64,000 nucleotides of DNA, taken from NCBI GenBank assembly GCA_044227325.1, contig JBGAFI010000003.1, forward strand, positions 1 to 64,000, in the 5' to 3' direction. The notes below the pieces were generated by a model, which did no database searches, had not been told where the DNA came from, and worked only from the letters and a program-made list of their open reading frames with translations. The position numbers were made by a program, and so were the translations under genes. Positions 13,318-21,314 of this stretch are shown one piece after another (within the stretch, counting starts at the first letter, position 1; each line of letters starts with the position of its first letter). Origin of the DNA: PFJX01 sp044227325 (GTDB taxonomy: Bacteria; Pseudomonadota; Gammaproteobacteria; Burkholderiales; Thiobacillaceae).

Positions 13318-15288
13318 GTGAGCAGTTTCCGCCCAACCCTGAATCTGCGCCTGCGCATCCTGGTGGTGGCCTTGCTGCCGCTGCTGGTGGCGGTGGGCCT
13401 GTTCGCCATGTACTTCGCCCATCGCGGCGTCAGCGAGGCGGAACAGAACCTGGAGCGGCTGGGCGTGGACAGCGCCCGGCATCTCGCGGAAGCCGTGGGC
13501 TACGACCTGTTCACCGGCAACCTGCCCAACGTCAAGCACCTGCTGGATTACGAGCGCGGCAACCAGAAAATACCGGCCATCGCCATCTCCGACGGCGCCC
13601 GCTGGTCCATCGTGAGCGGCAACACCGACTACCTGCCGACTCTGGATGGCAAACCGCCGGCGAGCCGATGGCGGCGCGGCGCCCTGCTCTATTTCTCGCA
13701 TCCGGTACGCATGAGCGTGTCCAGCGATACCGATCCCTACCTGGAACTCGCCGACAATCCGCAAAACCGGGCCTACACCGTGGTCGTGCTCGATCATGGG
13801 AAGGTGGAATTGATCCGTTCCCAGATCGGCCTGGCCGCCGCCGGCATGGCCGGCCTGAGCATCCTGCTCGCCCTGGTGCTGGCCTGGCGCCTGGCCGGCG
13901 GCGTCAGCCGTCCCCTGCACACCATCACCGAGACCGTGGCCCGCCTCGCGGACGGCAATCTGACCGAGCGCACGCCGGAAGTCTCCCCGGGCGAAATCGG
14001 CATGCTGGAAAGCGGCGTCAACCGCATGGCGGAAGCCCTGGAGGAGAACCAGAACACCCTGGAGCGGCGCATCCTGGAGGCGACCGCGGAACTGCTCGGC
14101 CAGAAACTGGCGGCGGAGGCGGCGGTGCTCGCGAAATCCCGTTTCCTCGCGGCCGCCAGCCACGACCTGCGCCAGCCCCTGCATGCCCTGACCCTGCTGG
14201 TCACCGCCCTGCGCGAACGGGTCAAGGAGGATGAGGCGCGCCGCCTCGCGGAACACATCGAGGCCTCCGCAACGGCCATGGAAAGCCTGCTCAACGCCCT
14301 GCTCGACCTGTCCAAACTGGACGCGGGCGTGGTGGAAGCCCATCCGATCTGCTTTCCGGTGGGCCGGACACTGAAAAGCGTGGAACGCCAGTTCGCCCCC
14401 CTGGCCCAGGAAAAAGGCCTGCGCCTGGTGGTGCATCCCACCGCGCTGTGGGCCTATACCGACCCGGTGCTGATGGAGCGCATCCTCGCCAATCTGGTGG
14501 CCAACGCCCTGCGCTATACCGACCGGGGCCGGGTGCTGATCGGCGCCCGGCGGGTGCAGAAAGACTGGATCCGCCTGGAGGTCTGGGATACCGGCCGGGG
14601 CATTCCCTCCGAGTACCAGATGCGCATCTTCGAAGAGTATTTCCAGCTGGATAACCCGGAGCGGCACCGCGACAAGGGCCTCGGCCTCGGCCTGGCGATT
14701 GTCGCCAGGCTGGCGCAATTGCTTGGCGGCAGGGTGAGTGTGCGCTCACAACTGGAGCGGGGCTCCTGCTTCAACTTCCGGGTTGCCCGCTGCGCCCCCG
14801 CCGCCCAGCAGCGGGTGTCGACGGTGCCGGCCTCGCCGGGGTTCGCCCTGCCCCTGGAGAATGCCCTGATCGCCTTCATCGACGACGACGAGGCCATCCT
14901 CAGCGCCATGGTCGAGGTGTTCGACCACTGGGGCGTGGCCCTCGCCGTGGGCGAGGACGCCGAACAGGTGCGCAAGGAACTGGAGGAACTGGGCAGCAAG
15001 CCGGACATCATCCTGTGCGACTACCGGCTGCGCGACGGCCGCACCGGCATCGAGGCGATCCAGACCCTGCGCGACGCCTTCGGCCAGCACATCGCCGCCG
15101 CCCTGTTGACCGGCGACACCGCGCCGGACACCATCCAGGCCATCGACGCCAGTCACCTGCCGGTGCTGCACAAACCGCTGAAACCCGCCAAACTACGGGC
15201 CTTCCTCTCCCACCTCCTGTCCGGTGGCGCCGGCTCCGCCTCCGGCGGCGCCACGGACCACACATCCCAACGAAGTTTCGAACAATGA
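13318..15288 (+). CDS. Hybrid sensor histidine kinase with C-terminal receiver
   Basis: A 656-residue inner-membrane kinase. Segment 1 (about residues 10-32) and segment 2 (about 166-190) bracket a periplasmic sensor of some 130 residues; a HAMP domain follows. The H-box is ASHDLRQPLHAL with phosphoacceptor His282; the N and G boxes are NLVANALRYT and DTGRGIPSEYQ/GLGLGLAIV. The C-terminal receiver carries Asp568 in IILCDYRLRDG and Lys in LHKPLKP. The HDLRQP type of H-box is often found with LuxR-type regulators, which fits the gene before it. GTG start at 13318; no strong ribosome-binding site is seen. Signal unknown. The stop overlaps the next start as ATGA. Confidence 0.93.
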   Translation: MSSFRPTLNLRLRILVVALLPLLVAVGLFAMYFAHRGVSEAEQNLERLGVDSARHLAEAVGYDLFTGNLPNVKHLLDYERGNQKIPAIAISDGARWSIVSGNTDYLPTLDGKPPASRWRRGALLYFSHPVRMSVSSDTDPYLELADNPQNRAYTVVVLDHGKVELIRSQIGLAAAGMAGLSILLALVLAWRLAGGVSRPLHTITETVARLADGNLTERTPEVSPGEIGMLESGVNRMAEALEENQNTLERRILEATAELLGQKLAAEAAVLAKSRFLAAASHDLRQPLHALTLLVTALRERVKEDEARRLAEHIEASATAMESLLNALLDLSKLDAGVVEAHPICFPVGRTLKSVERQFAPLAQEKGLRLVVHPTALWAYTDPVLMERILANLVANALRYTDRGRVLIGARRVQKDWIRLEVWDTGRGIPSEYQMRIFEEYFQLDNPERHRDKGLGLGLAIVARLAQLLGGRVSVRSQLERGSCFNFRVARCAPAAQQRVSTVPASPGFALPLENALIAFIDDDEAILSAMVEVFDHWGVALAVGEDAEQVRKELEELGSKPDIILCDYRLRDGRTGIEAIQTLRDAFGQHIAAALLTGDTAPDTIQAIDASHLPVLHKPLKPAKLRAFLSHLLSGGAGSASGGATDHTSQRSFEQ

Positions 15289-15824
15289 AAACCGTCTCCC
15301 TCATCCTTCTCGTCGCCGGCCTGCTGACCGGACCCGCCTATTGGATCTACGCCAAGTTCTTCACCGGCTCGCAGGCGGCCATGATCAATCTCGAGCGGAC
15401 CGGCGCGGACCCCAAGTCGCCCTGGCGTTCCGCCGAATTCACCCTGTCCCCCGGGATGGCGCCGGTGGGGCTGATCCTGCATGCCGGCGGCGCCTTTTCC
15501 CCCAACATGGACGAAAGCAGGCCGCCCAAGGACGGCTATGCCGCGACCCTGTACAAGGGGAGCGAGGCGGCGAAACCCCTGGCCTTCACCCTGGGCGTGA
15601 AGCACGTGTCGGATTCCAATCCCACCTTCAAGGAACACCTGCTGTTCTTCCAGGTGGTCCAGGCCGGCACCTACCACCTGGAGGTCACCCCCGCCGCCGA
15701 GCCGGATATCAAACTGGACCACATGCGGCTGGAAGTGCGCCAGAATCTGCACGAGCCGGACAGCACCATCGTCACTGTCGGCATGGTGGTCATGATTCTC
15801 GGCATCCTGGGTTTTTTCATCTGA
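15285..15824 (+). CDS. Uncharacterised membrane-anchored protein coupled to the kinase gene
   Basis: A 179-residue protein of no recognised family. It has an N-terminal hydrophobic segment (residues 4-24) and a C-terminal one (about 160-178, VTVGMVVMILGILGFF), with a beta-rich soluble region between them that is predicted to face the periplasm. It shares a four-base overlap with the hybrid kinase, so it is co-translated; an accessory role in sensing is a reasonable guess only. The next gene follows after 25 bases. Confidence 0.75.
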   Translation: MKTVSLILLVAGLLTGPAYWIYAKFFTGSQAAMINLERTGADPKSPWRSAEFTLSPGMAPVGLILHAGGAFSPNMDESRPPKDGYAATLYKGSEAAKPLAFTLGVKHVSDSNPTFKEHLLFFQVVQAGTYHLEVTPAAEPDIKLDHMRLEVRQNLHEPDSTIVTVGMVVMILGILGFFI

Positions 15825-15849
15825 GCCTTACCGCTACGGGAGAAACGCC

Positions 15850-16428
15850 ATGTTCCACCGCACCCATTCCCCGCTTTCCCGCGCCGGCCTGATCGCCGCC
15901 CTGCTGCTGATCGCGCAAATGCCGGCCTCGGCGACGCCGCCTTCCCACGCGCCGGCCCATGGCTGGCGCAAGCAGAACGATCCCGAATACATGGGCTACA
16001 CCGGCAAAAAATGGGAGCGGGACTACGGCATCCTGGCCGGACGCTGCGACCGGGGAGCCGTGGGCGCGGCGCTCGGTGGCGTGGTCGGCGGCGCGGTTGG
16101 GGGCGCCATCGGCGGCCAGATCGGCAAGGGCGACGGCAACAAGGTGGCCATCGTTGTCGGCACCGCGCTCGGCGCGCTGCTGGGCGCCCAGGTGGGCCGG
16201 GAACTGGAGCGGGAGGACGCGGCCTGCATCGGCCACGCCCTGGAACTGGCCAGGGACGGCAACCGGGTGACCTGGAACGACAACGCGGGCCGGCGCTACC
16301 AGCTCAAGCCGGGCAAGGGCTTCAGCCAGGATGGCCTGCCCTGCCGCCATTTCGCCTTGACCGTGGGCGGCAAGACCCTGCGCCGGAGCGCCTGTCTGGT
16401 CGAGCCCGGCGCCTGGGAGATCCGCTGA
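15850..16428 (+). CDS. Secreted protein with glycine-zipper 2TM domain
   Basis: A 192-residue exported protein. A signal peptide ends near MPASATP. Residues 70-115 form the glycine zipper: GAVGAALGGVVGGAVGGAIG followed by VVGTALGALLGAQVGRELE, the pattern of Rickettsia 17-kDa-antigen-like envelope proteins. The C-terminal 75 residues, with two visible cysteines, resemble the beta-rich tail of these antigens. No lipobox cysteine is present. Location in the outer membrane or periplasm is inferred. An inverted repeat just behind it (16442-16463) probably ends the transcript that starts at the response regulator. Confidence 0.85.
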   Translation: MFHRTHSPLSRAGLIAALLLIAQMPASATPPSHAPAHGWRKQNDPEYMGYTGKKWERDYGILAGRCDRGAVGAALGGVVGGAVGGAIGGQIGKGDGNKVAIVVGTALGALLGAQVGRELEREDAACIGHALELARDGNRVTWNDNAGRRYQLKPGKGFSQDGLPCRHFALTVGGKTLRRSACLVEPGAWEIR

Positions 16429-16441
16429 ACGGCGCATGACA

Positions 16442-16463
16442 AGGGCGGCCCGAGGGCCGCCCT
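16442..16463. terminator. GC-rich hairpin between convergent genes
   Basis: AGGGCGGCCC and GGGCCGCCCT form a perfect 10-bp stem with a two-base gap (effectively a four-base loop). It sits between the convergent glycine-zipper and ppk2 genes. The T-tract is poor on either side, so bidirectional terminator function is probable but not certain. Confidence 0.55.
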
Positions 16464-16487
16464 GTCGTCGCCGCGTAAGACACCGCC

Positions 16488-17564
16488 TCAGAACTGGGGC
16501 AGGATGTTCTCCTCGCCGGCCAGCACCTGGGCGGCGGACCCCACCAGAAGAGGGTCGGGCGCGTGAGCCACGTGCTCGTTCTTGTCCGGATAGGACAGGG
16601 AATGCAGGAAATGGCGCATGCAGTTCAGCCGCGCCCGTTTCTTGTCGTCCGACTTGATCACCACCCAGGGCGCATCGGCGGTATCGGTATGGAAGAACAT
16701 GGCGTTCTTCGCGTCGGTGTACTGATCCCACATGTCCAGGGACTTGATGTCGATGGGGGACAGCTTCCAGTGCTTGAGGGGGTCGTCCCGGCGCGAGATG
16801 AAGCGGCGCAACTGCTCTTCCCGGCTCACCGAGAACCAGTATTTGTAGAGACGCACGCCGCTGTTCGCCAGCATGCGCTCGAACTGGGGCGTCTGGCGCA
16901 TGAACTCCAGGTATTCGTGGGGCGAGCAGAAGCCCATGACCCGCTCGACGCCGGCCCGGTTGTACCAGGAGCGGTCGAAGAAGACCATTTCGCCCGCCGT
17001 CGGCAGGTGTTGGATATAGCGCTGGAAATACCACTGGCCCCGCTCCCGATCGGAAGGCTTGTCCAGGGCCACCACGCGGGCGCCGCGCGGATTCAGGTGT
17101 TCCATGTAGCGCTTGATGGTGCCGCCCTTGCCCGCCGCGTCGCGCCCCTCGAACAGGACCACCACCTTCTGGCCGGTATCCCGCACCCAGCTCTGCACCT
17201 TGAGCAGCTCGATCTGGAGATTCTGCTTCTGCGCCTCGTAATCGGTCCGGCGCAGACGGGTGCGGTAGGGATAGCTCGCGGGCAGCGCGGCGTAATCGCT
17301 TTCCTCGCTGGTGCCGTGGGGCGCGTGAGCCACCGCCATGGCCACCGGATCGTGGCTGACCGCCTCGATTTCGGAGGCCGCGGCCGGGTTCGCGTCATGT
17401 CCGGGCGGCATCTGGGCCAGCTTCACGTCGCCGTCGGCGGTATGCAGCACCGCCACCGCCTCGGGCGCGGACGCCGCGTCCGCCACGGCTTTCGGCGCGG
17501 CGGGTCGGCGGCGGCGGGTCGCTGTCGCGGGTTTTGCCACGAGCGGGCGCTTGGTCAGGACCAT
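16488..17564 (-). CDS. ppk2: Polyphosphate kinase 2
   Basis: A 358-residue PPK2-family enzyme that transfers phosphate between polyphosphate and nucleotides. The Walker A loop is LFEGRDAAGKGGTIKR; the second nucleotide site is FFDRSWYNRAGVERVMGF; the lid region follows (YWFSVSREEQLRRF, DPLKHWKLSPID). The N-terminal 100 residues are a low-complexity Ala/Pro/Arg extension not part of the fold. Start at ATG 17564, preceded by GGAG; an ATG at 17609 lacks a binding site. Single-domain class I PPK2; preference for ADP or GDP cannot be read here. It converges with the upstream gene cluster and diverges from the lipoprotein at 17735. Confidence 0.95.
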   Translation of the reverse strand: MVLTKRPLVAKPATATRRRRPAAPKAVADAASAPEAVAVLHTADGDVKLAQMPPGHDANPAAASEIEAVSHDPVAMAVAHAPHGTSEESDYAALPASYPYRTRLRRTDYEAQKQNLQIELLKVQSWVRDTGQKVVVLFEGRDAAGKGGTIKRYMEHLNPRGARVVALDKPSDRERGQWYFQRYIQHLPTAGEMVFFDRSWYNRAGVERVMGFCSPHEYLEFMRQTPQFERMLANSGVRLYKYWFSVSREEQLRRFISRRDDPLKHWKLSPIDIKSLDMWDQYTDAKNAMFFHTDTADAPWVVIKSDDKKRARLNCMRHFLHSLSYPDKNEHVAHAPDPLLVGSAAQVLAGEENILPQF

Positions 17565-17734
17565 TTTTTTCTCCAGGTTTGCAAAGCTTTGGATTATCGC
17601 GCCGCGCAAAACGGCGCGGCATCAGGGTTATTTATTCGAACGCGCCGCGAACTCTTGCCATGAGTGCATGCGGCCTCCTTTATTTACGTATAGTTGCGAA
17701 CAAACTTGAGCTCACCACACACCCGCCGTCCATC

Positions 17735-17962
17735 ATGAAATTCTTGTCCCCCATCGCATTGTCCCTGCTGCTCGCCGGCTGCATCTCCTTCAATTCGAGC
17801 AAGGCGCCGCCGCCGGATTTCGCCAATGCCTGCGCCAATCGGGAACAGCCATGCCGCGACGTATGCGGCGACGCGGGGGTACAGGCATACAGCTGCAGCG
17901 CCCGGCCAGGAGAGGGCATCGACTTCAAATGCGAGTGCCGCAAACCGGGCCGGCCGCTTTGA
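17735..17962 (+). CDS. Small cysteine-rich lipoprotein of unknown function
   Basis: A 75-residue protein with a type II signal peptide and lipobox LLAGC (Cys17 or so). The mature part is only about 58 residues, with seven further cysteines (spaced as in CANREQPCRDVCG and SCSARPG, CEC). This suggests several disulfides or a metal site in the periplasm. No family was recognised. It lies 11 bases before rsuA. The 170-base gap to ppk2 has a hairpin at 17598-17618 and an AT-richer stretch that should contain divergent promoters. Confidence 0.72.
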   Translation: MKFLSPIALSLLLAGCISFNSSKAPPPDFANACANREQPCRDVCGDAGVQAYSCSARPGEGIDFKCECRKPGRPL

Positions 17963-17973
17963 TCGCGGGCGCC

Positions 17974-18714
17974 ATGCGGCTCTGCCGCGCATTGCAGTCC
18001 CAGGGTTTCGGCAGCCGCAAGGACTGCCGGGAACTGGTCCGGGCCGGCCGGGTGACGGTAAACGGCGAACGCTGCACCAACCCCGAGCGGGAATTCCCCT
18101 GCGCCGGGCTGGTGCTGGGCGTGGATGGCGAGGACTGGCCGTTCCGGGAGAAGGCCTACCTGGTGCTGAACAAGCCGGCCGGTTACGAGTGTTCGCGCCA
18201 GGCGCGCGACCACCCCAGCGTGTTCGGCCTGCTGCCCGCGCCGCTGGTGGCGCGCGGCGTGCAGTGCGTCGGCCGCCTGGATCAGGACACCACCGGACTT
18301 CTCCTGATGTCCGACGACGGCGAATTCATCCATCATCACACCGCGCCGAAACGCGCGCTCGGCAAGACCTATCGGGTGGTCTGCAAGCATGCGTTCGACG
18401 ACGGGATGATCGACGCCCTGCTGGCCGGGGTGCTGCTGCACGACGAAACCGCGACCCTGGCGGCCCTGCGCTGCATCCGCCTTGGCGAGCGGGAGTTGGA
18501 ACTGACCATCGGCGAAGGCAAGTACCACCAGGTCAAGCGCATGATCGCCGCCGCCGGCAACCGGGTGGAAAGCCTGCACCGGGTCGCCGTGGGCGGTTTC
18601 GCATTGCCCGCCGACCTGCCGGCCGGAAACTGGAAATGGCTGGACGCGGCGGCGCTGGAACAGCTGCGCCGCGCCGGCCCCGACGACACGACCTTTCGAG
18701 AGGAATGCCCATGA
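17974..18714 (+). CDS. rsuA: 16S rRNA pseudouridine synthase (RsuA family)
   Basis: A 246-residue RNA-modifying enzyme. An S4 domain occupies the first 60 residues (CRALQSQGFGSRKDCRELVRAGRVTVNG). The catalytic motif GRLDQDTTGLLL gives Asp103, and the C-terminal part has the family stretch GKYHQVKRMIAAAGNRVESLHR. RsuA makes pseudouridine 516 in 16S rRNA. Within the RsuA/RluB/RluE/RluF group the exact target is assigned by overall similarity and could differ. ATG at 17974 chosen as the start of the S4 domain. The stop overlaps the next start. Confidence 0.9.
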   Translation: MRLCRALQSQGFGSRKDCRELVRAGRVTVNGERCTNPEREFPCAGLVLGVDGEDWPFREKAYLVLNKPAGYECSRQARDHPSVFGLLPAPLVARGVQCVGRLDQDTTGLLLMSDDGEFIHHHTAPKRALGKTYRVVCKHAFDDGMIDALLAGVLLHDETATLAALRCIRLGERELELTIGEGKYHQVKRMIAAAGNRVESLHRVAVGGFALPADLPAGNWKWLDAAALEQLRRAGPDDTTFREECP

Positions 18715-19640
18715 AATCCATCCTGATGTTCCTGTCCGTCCTGCTGCTGAGCTTCGCCGTCGCGGCCGCCCGCGCCGAACTGCCCGCGCCCCGGGTGGTG
18801 AAGGTCAACGAACGCATCTACGCCCTGATCGGCCCCATGGAACTGCCGGACAAGAAGAACCAGGGCTACATGGTCAACAGCATTCTGGTGATCGGCGACC
18901 AGGGCGCCATCGTCGTGGACACTGGCTTCACCGACGAAATCGGCAGCCTGATCGCCAAGACCGTCGCCGGCTTGACCAACAAGCCCGTGACCCACGTCAT
19001 CAATACCCACCACCACGGCGACCATAGCCTGGGCAACACCGCCTTCCCCAACGCCAAGATCCTGAGTTCGGAGCAGTGCCGCAAGCTGGTGCAGGAATTG
19101 GGCGCGGAATGGATCGCCATCGTCGAGGCGGCGGCGGAGCGCAAATTCCCCAACACCAAGGCCATCCCGGCCGATGTCACCTATCCCAAGAACAGCAAAA
19201 CCGAGCTGAGCATCGACGGCGTGAAGATGGTGTTCTGGGTGCCGGAAGCCGCCCACACCCTGGGCGACATGATGATCTGGCTGCCGGACGACCAGGTGCT
19301 GCTGTCCGGCGATGTGCTGGTGAGCAAGGTCACCCCCGCGTTCCGCGACGCGAACCTGAAGGAATGGATCAAGGCCCTGGGCGACATCCAGGCGCTGCCG
19401 GTGAAGACCATCGTTCCCGGCCACGGCCCGCTCATGACCAAGGCCGAGGCCGAGGCGATGCACCAGCGCATGAGCAGCCTGTACGCCGGCATCGAAGCGG
19501 GCTTCAAGCAGGGGCTGACCGACAGCGAAATCCGCCAGAAGTTGGATCTGAGCGAGTGGAAGACCCTGCTGCACTTCGACGAGCAGATGGGCGGCAACAT
19601 CAACAAGGCCTACCTGGAGATCGAGGCGGCCAGCTTCTGA
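18711..19640 (+). CDS. Secreted metallo-beta-lactamase-fold hydrolase
   Basis: A 309-residue protein with a signal peptide (MKSILMFLSVLLLSFAVAAARA). The metal motif is NTHHHGDHSLGN, followed by EAAHTLGDMMIWLPDDQVLLSGD and, near the end, VPGHGPLM, giving all ligands for a binuclear centre. The class resembles SoxH/quinoprotein-relay MBL proteins, but the substrate is unknown. The start at 18711 overlaps rsuA as ATGA and has GAGAGGA upstream; an ATG two codons earlier is also possible. Its stop is one base from the stop of the convergent yaiI gene. Confidence 0.88.
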   Translation: MKSILMFLSVLLLSFAVAAARAELPAPRVVKVNERIYALIGPMELPDKKNQGYMVNSILVIGDQGAIVVDTGFTDEIGSLIAKTVAGLTNKPVTHVINTHHHGDHSLGNTAFPNAKILSSEQCRKLVQELGAEWIAIVEAAAERKFPNTKAIPADVTYPKNSKTELSIDGVKMVFWVPEAAHTLGDMMIWLPDDQVLLSGDVLVSKVTPAFRDANLKEWIKALGDIQALPVKTIVPGHGPLMTKAEAEAMHQRMSSLYAGIEAGFKQGLTDSEIRQKLDLSEWKTLLHFDEQMGGNINKAYLEIEAASF

Positions 19641-19641
19641 G

Positions 19642-20088
19642 TCAGCCCGGTCGCGCCAAAAAACGGTCCAGTTGGTTCGCGAACGCCTGGCGGTCCGCCT
19701 GGGAAAACGCCGCCGGCCCTGACGATGCGAGTCCCGCGTCGCGCAGGCCGGCCATGAAATCGCGCAGATTCAAGGCCTCGCGAATGTTCTCCGGACTGTA
19801 GAACTCGCCGCGCGGGTTGAGGGCGTGGCCGCCCTTTTCAATGACCTGGGCGGCCAGGGGAATGTCCGCGGTGACGACCAGATCGCCTTTTTCCACGCGT
19901 TCCACGATCTCGTTGTCCGCCACGTCGAAGCCGTGGGGCACCTGCAACGCCAGGATGTAGGGTGAAGGCGGCACCCTCAGCAGCTTGTTCGCCACCAGGG
20001 TCGTGACGATCCGCTTCCGGTCGGCGGCCCGGAACAGGATGTCCTTGATGACCGCCGGTGTGGCGTCCGCGTCGACCCAGATATGCAT
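19642..20088 (-). CDS. yaiI: YaiI/YqxD family protein (UPF0178)
   Basis: A 148-residue cytoplasmic protein with a PIN-like fold. The opening IWVDADATPAVIKDILFRAA and the middle VEKGDLVVTADIPLAAQVIEKGG carry the family's conserved Asp residues, suggesting metal-dependent nuclease-type chemistry; the biological role is not known. Start at ATG 20088 with GGGGAGGA upstream. It overlaps the stop of the flavoprotein gene (TGATG), third in a coupled trio. Confidence 0.93.
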   Translation of the reverse strand: MHIWVDADATPAVIKDILFRAADRKRIVTTLVANKLLRVPPSPYILALQVPHGFDVADNEIVERVEKGDLVVTADIPLAAQVIEKGGHALNPRGEFYSPENIREALNLRDFMAGLRDAGLASSGPAAFSQADRQAFANQLDRFLARPG

Positions 20089-21314
20089 CAATTCCTCCCC
20101 GCCAGCCAGTCCAGCGCTCCCGCTCCCGCCGCCCTGCCGCTGGCGAAACAGGCGGTGAGCAGGTAGCCGCCGGTGGGGGCTTCCCAATCCAGCATCTCGC
20201 CGGCGCAGAACACGCCGGGCAGGTCGCGCAGCATGAGCCGCTCGTCCAGGGCCGAGAACTCGACGCCGCCCGCGCTGCTGATGGCTTCCTCCAGGGGACG
20301 CGGCGCCAGCAGGCGCAACGGCAGCGCCTTGATGGCGGCGGCGAGGCGCCGCGCATCGGCCATCTCCTCGGGCGCCAGCACTTCCCGCAGCAAGGCGGTC
20401 TTCACGCCCTTCAGGCCGACCCGGCTTTGCAGGTGGCTGGACAGGGAACGGGAGCCGCGCGGCCGGGCGAGCTCCCCGGCCAGGCGCGGCAAGTCCCAGC
20501 CGGGCATCAGATCCAGATGAACCAGCGCGGATCCGCGCAGCGCGATCTCATCGCGCAGGCGCGCGGAAAAGCCGTAGATCAGGCTGCCCTCCACGCCGCT
20601 GCCGGTCACCACGAATTCGCCTTGCCTGCGTTCGCTCTCCCCCGCCGCGTCGGAGAAGCTCAAGACCACCGGCTTGACGGGCTGGCCAGCGAAGCGGGAT
20701 TGGAAATGGTGGCTCCAGCCCACATCGAAGCCGCAATTCGCCGGCCTGAGCGGCGCCACGGAGACGCCGCGCCGTTCCAGCAGGCTTACCCAGGCACCGT
20801 CGGAGCCGAACTTCGGCCAGCTGCCGCCGCCCATGGCGAGGACCGTCGCTTCGGGCTGGAGCCGTACCTCGCTTTCCGGCCCGGCGAAGCGCAGCGCCTC
20901 CCCGTCCCAACCCAGCCAGCGATGCCGCGCATGCATGACGGCCCCGGCCTCGCGCAAGCGGCGCAGCCAGGCCCGCAACAAGGGCGCGGCCTTCATTTCC
21001 CGAGGGAAGACCCGCCCGGAACTGCCGACGAAGGTCTCCACGCCCAGGCTTTCCGCCCAGGCGCGCAACGCCTCCGGCCCGAACGTGTCGAGCAGAGGCT
21101 CGATTTCCCGGCGGCGGGCGCCATAGCGGGACAGGAAATTTTCGCGCGCTTCGGAATGGGTCAGGTTGAGGCCGCCCCGGCCGGCCAACAGGAACTTGCG
21201 CCCCAGGGAAGGCATGCGGTCGTAGACCTCGACCCGGGCACCGCCGCGCAGCAGGGTTTCCGCCGCCATCAACCCGGCGGGGCCGCCGCCGACGACCACG
21301 ACGCGGGGGGCCAC
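20088..21314 (-). CDS. HI0933/BaiN-like flavoprotein (TIGR03862 type)
   Basis: A 408-residue FAD enzyme. The Rossmann loop is VVVVGGGPAGLMAAETLL at the very start; the family-specific LLAGRGGLNLTHSE follows near residue 50; GGSWPKFGSDG and, at the C-terminus, SSAGGVEFSALDERLML and PGVFCAGEMLDWEAPTGGY complete the second FAD contact. Substrate unknown; members are often called NAD(P)/FAD-dependent oxidoreductases. GTG start at 21314 overlapping the upstream stop (TAGTG) is chosen because the nucleotide-binding strand begins three codons later. Confidence 0.9.
   Translation of the reverse strand: MAPRVVVVGGGPAGLMAAETLLRGGARVEVYDRMPSLGRKFLLAGRGGLNLTHSEARENFLSRYGARRREIEPLLDTFGPEALRAWAESLGVETFVGSSGRVFPREMKAAPLLRAWLRRLREAGAVMHARHRWLGWDGEALRFAGPESEVRLQPEATVLAMGGGSWPKFGSDGAWVSLLERRGVSVAPLRPANCGFDVGWSHHFQSRFAGQPVKPVVLSFSDAAGESERRQGEFVVTGSGVEGSLIYGFSARLRDEIALRGSALVHLDLMPGWDLPRLAGELARPRGSRSLSSHLQSRVGLKGVKTALLREVLAPEEMADARRLAAAIKALPLRLLAPRPLEEAISSAGGVEFSALDERLMLRDLPGVFCAGEMLDWEAPTGGYLLTACFASGRAAGAGALDWLAGRN

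Noticed and set aside
12640..14718. A 692-codon minus-strand frame opposite the two-component genes
   Set aside because: His/Gln/Gly-rich shadow translation; the plus strand holds intact kinase and regulator motifs.
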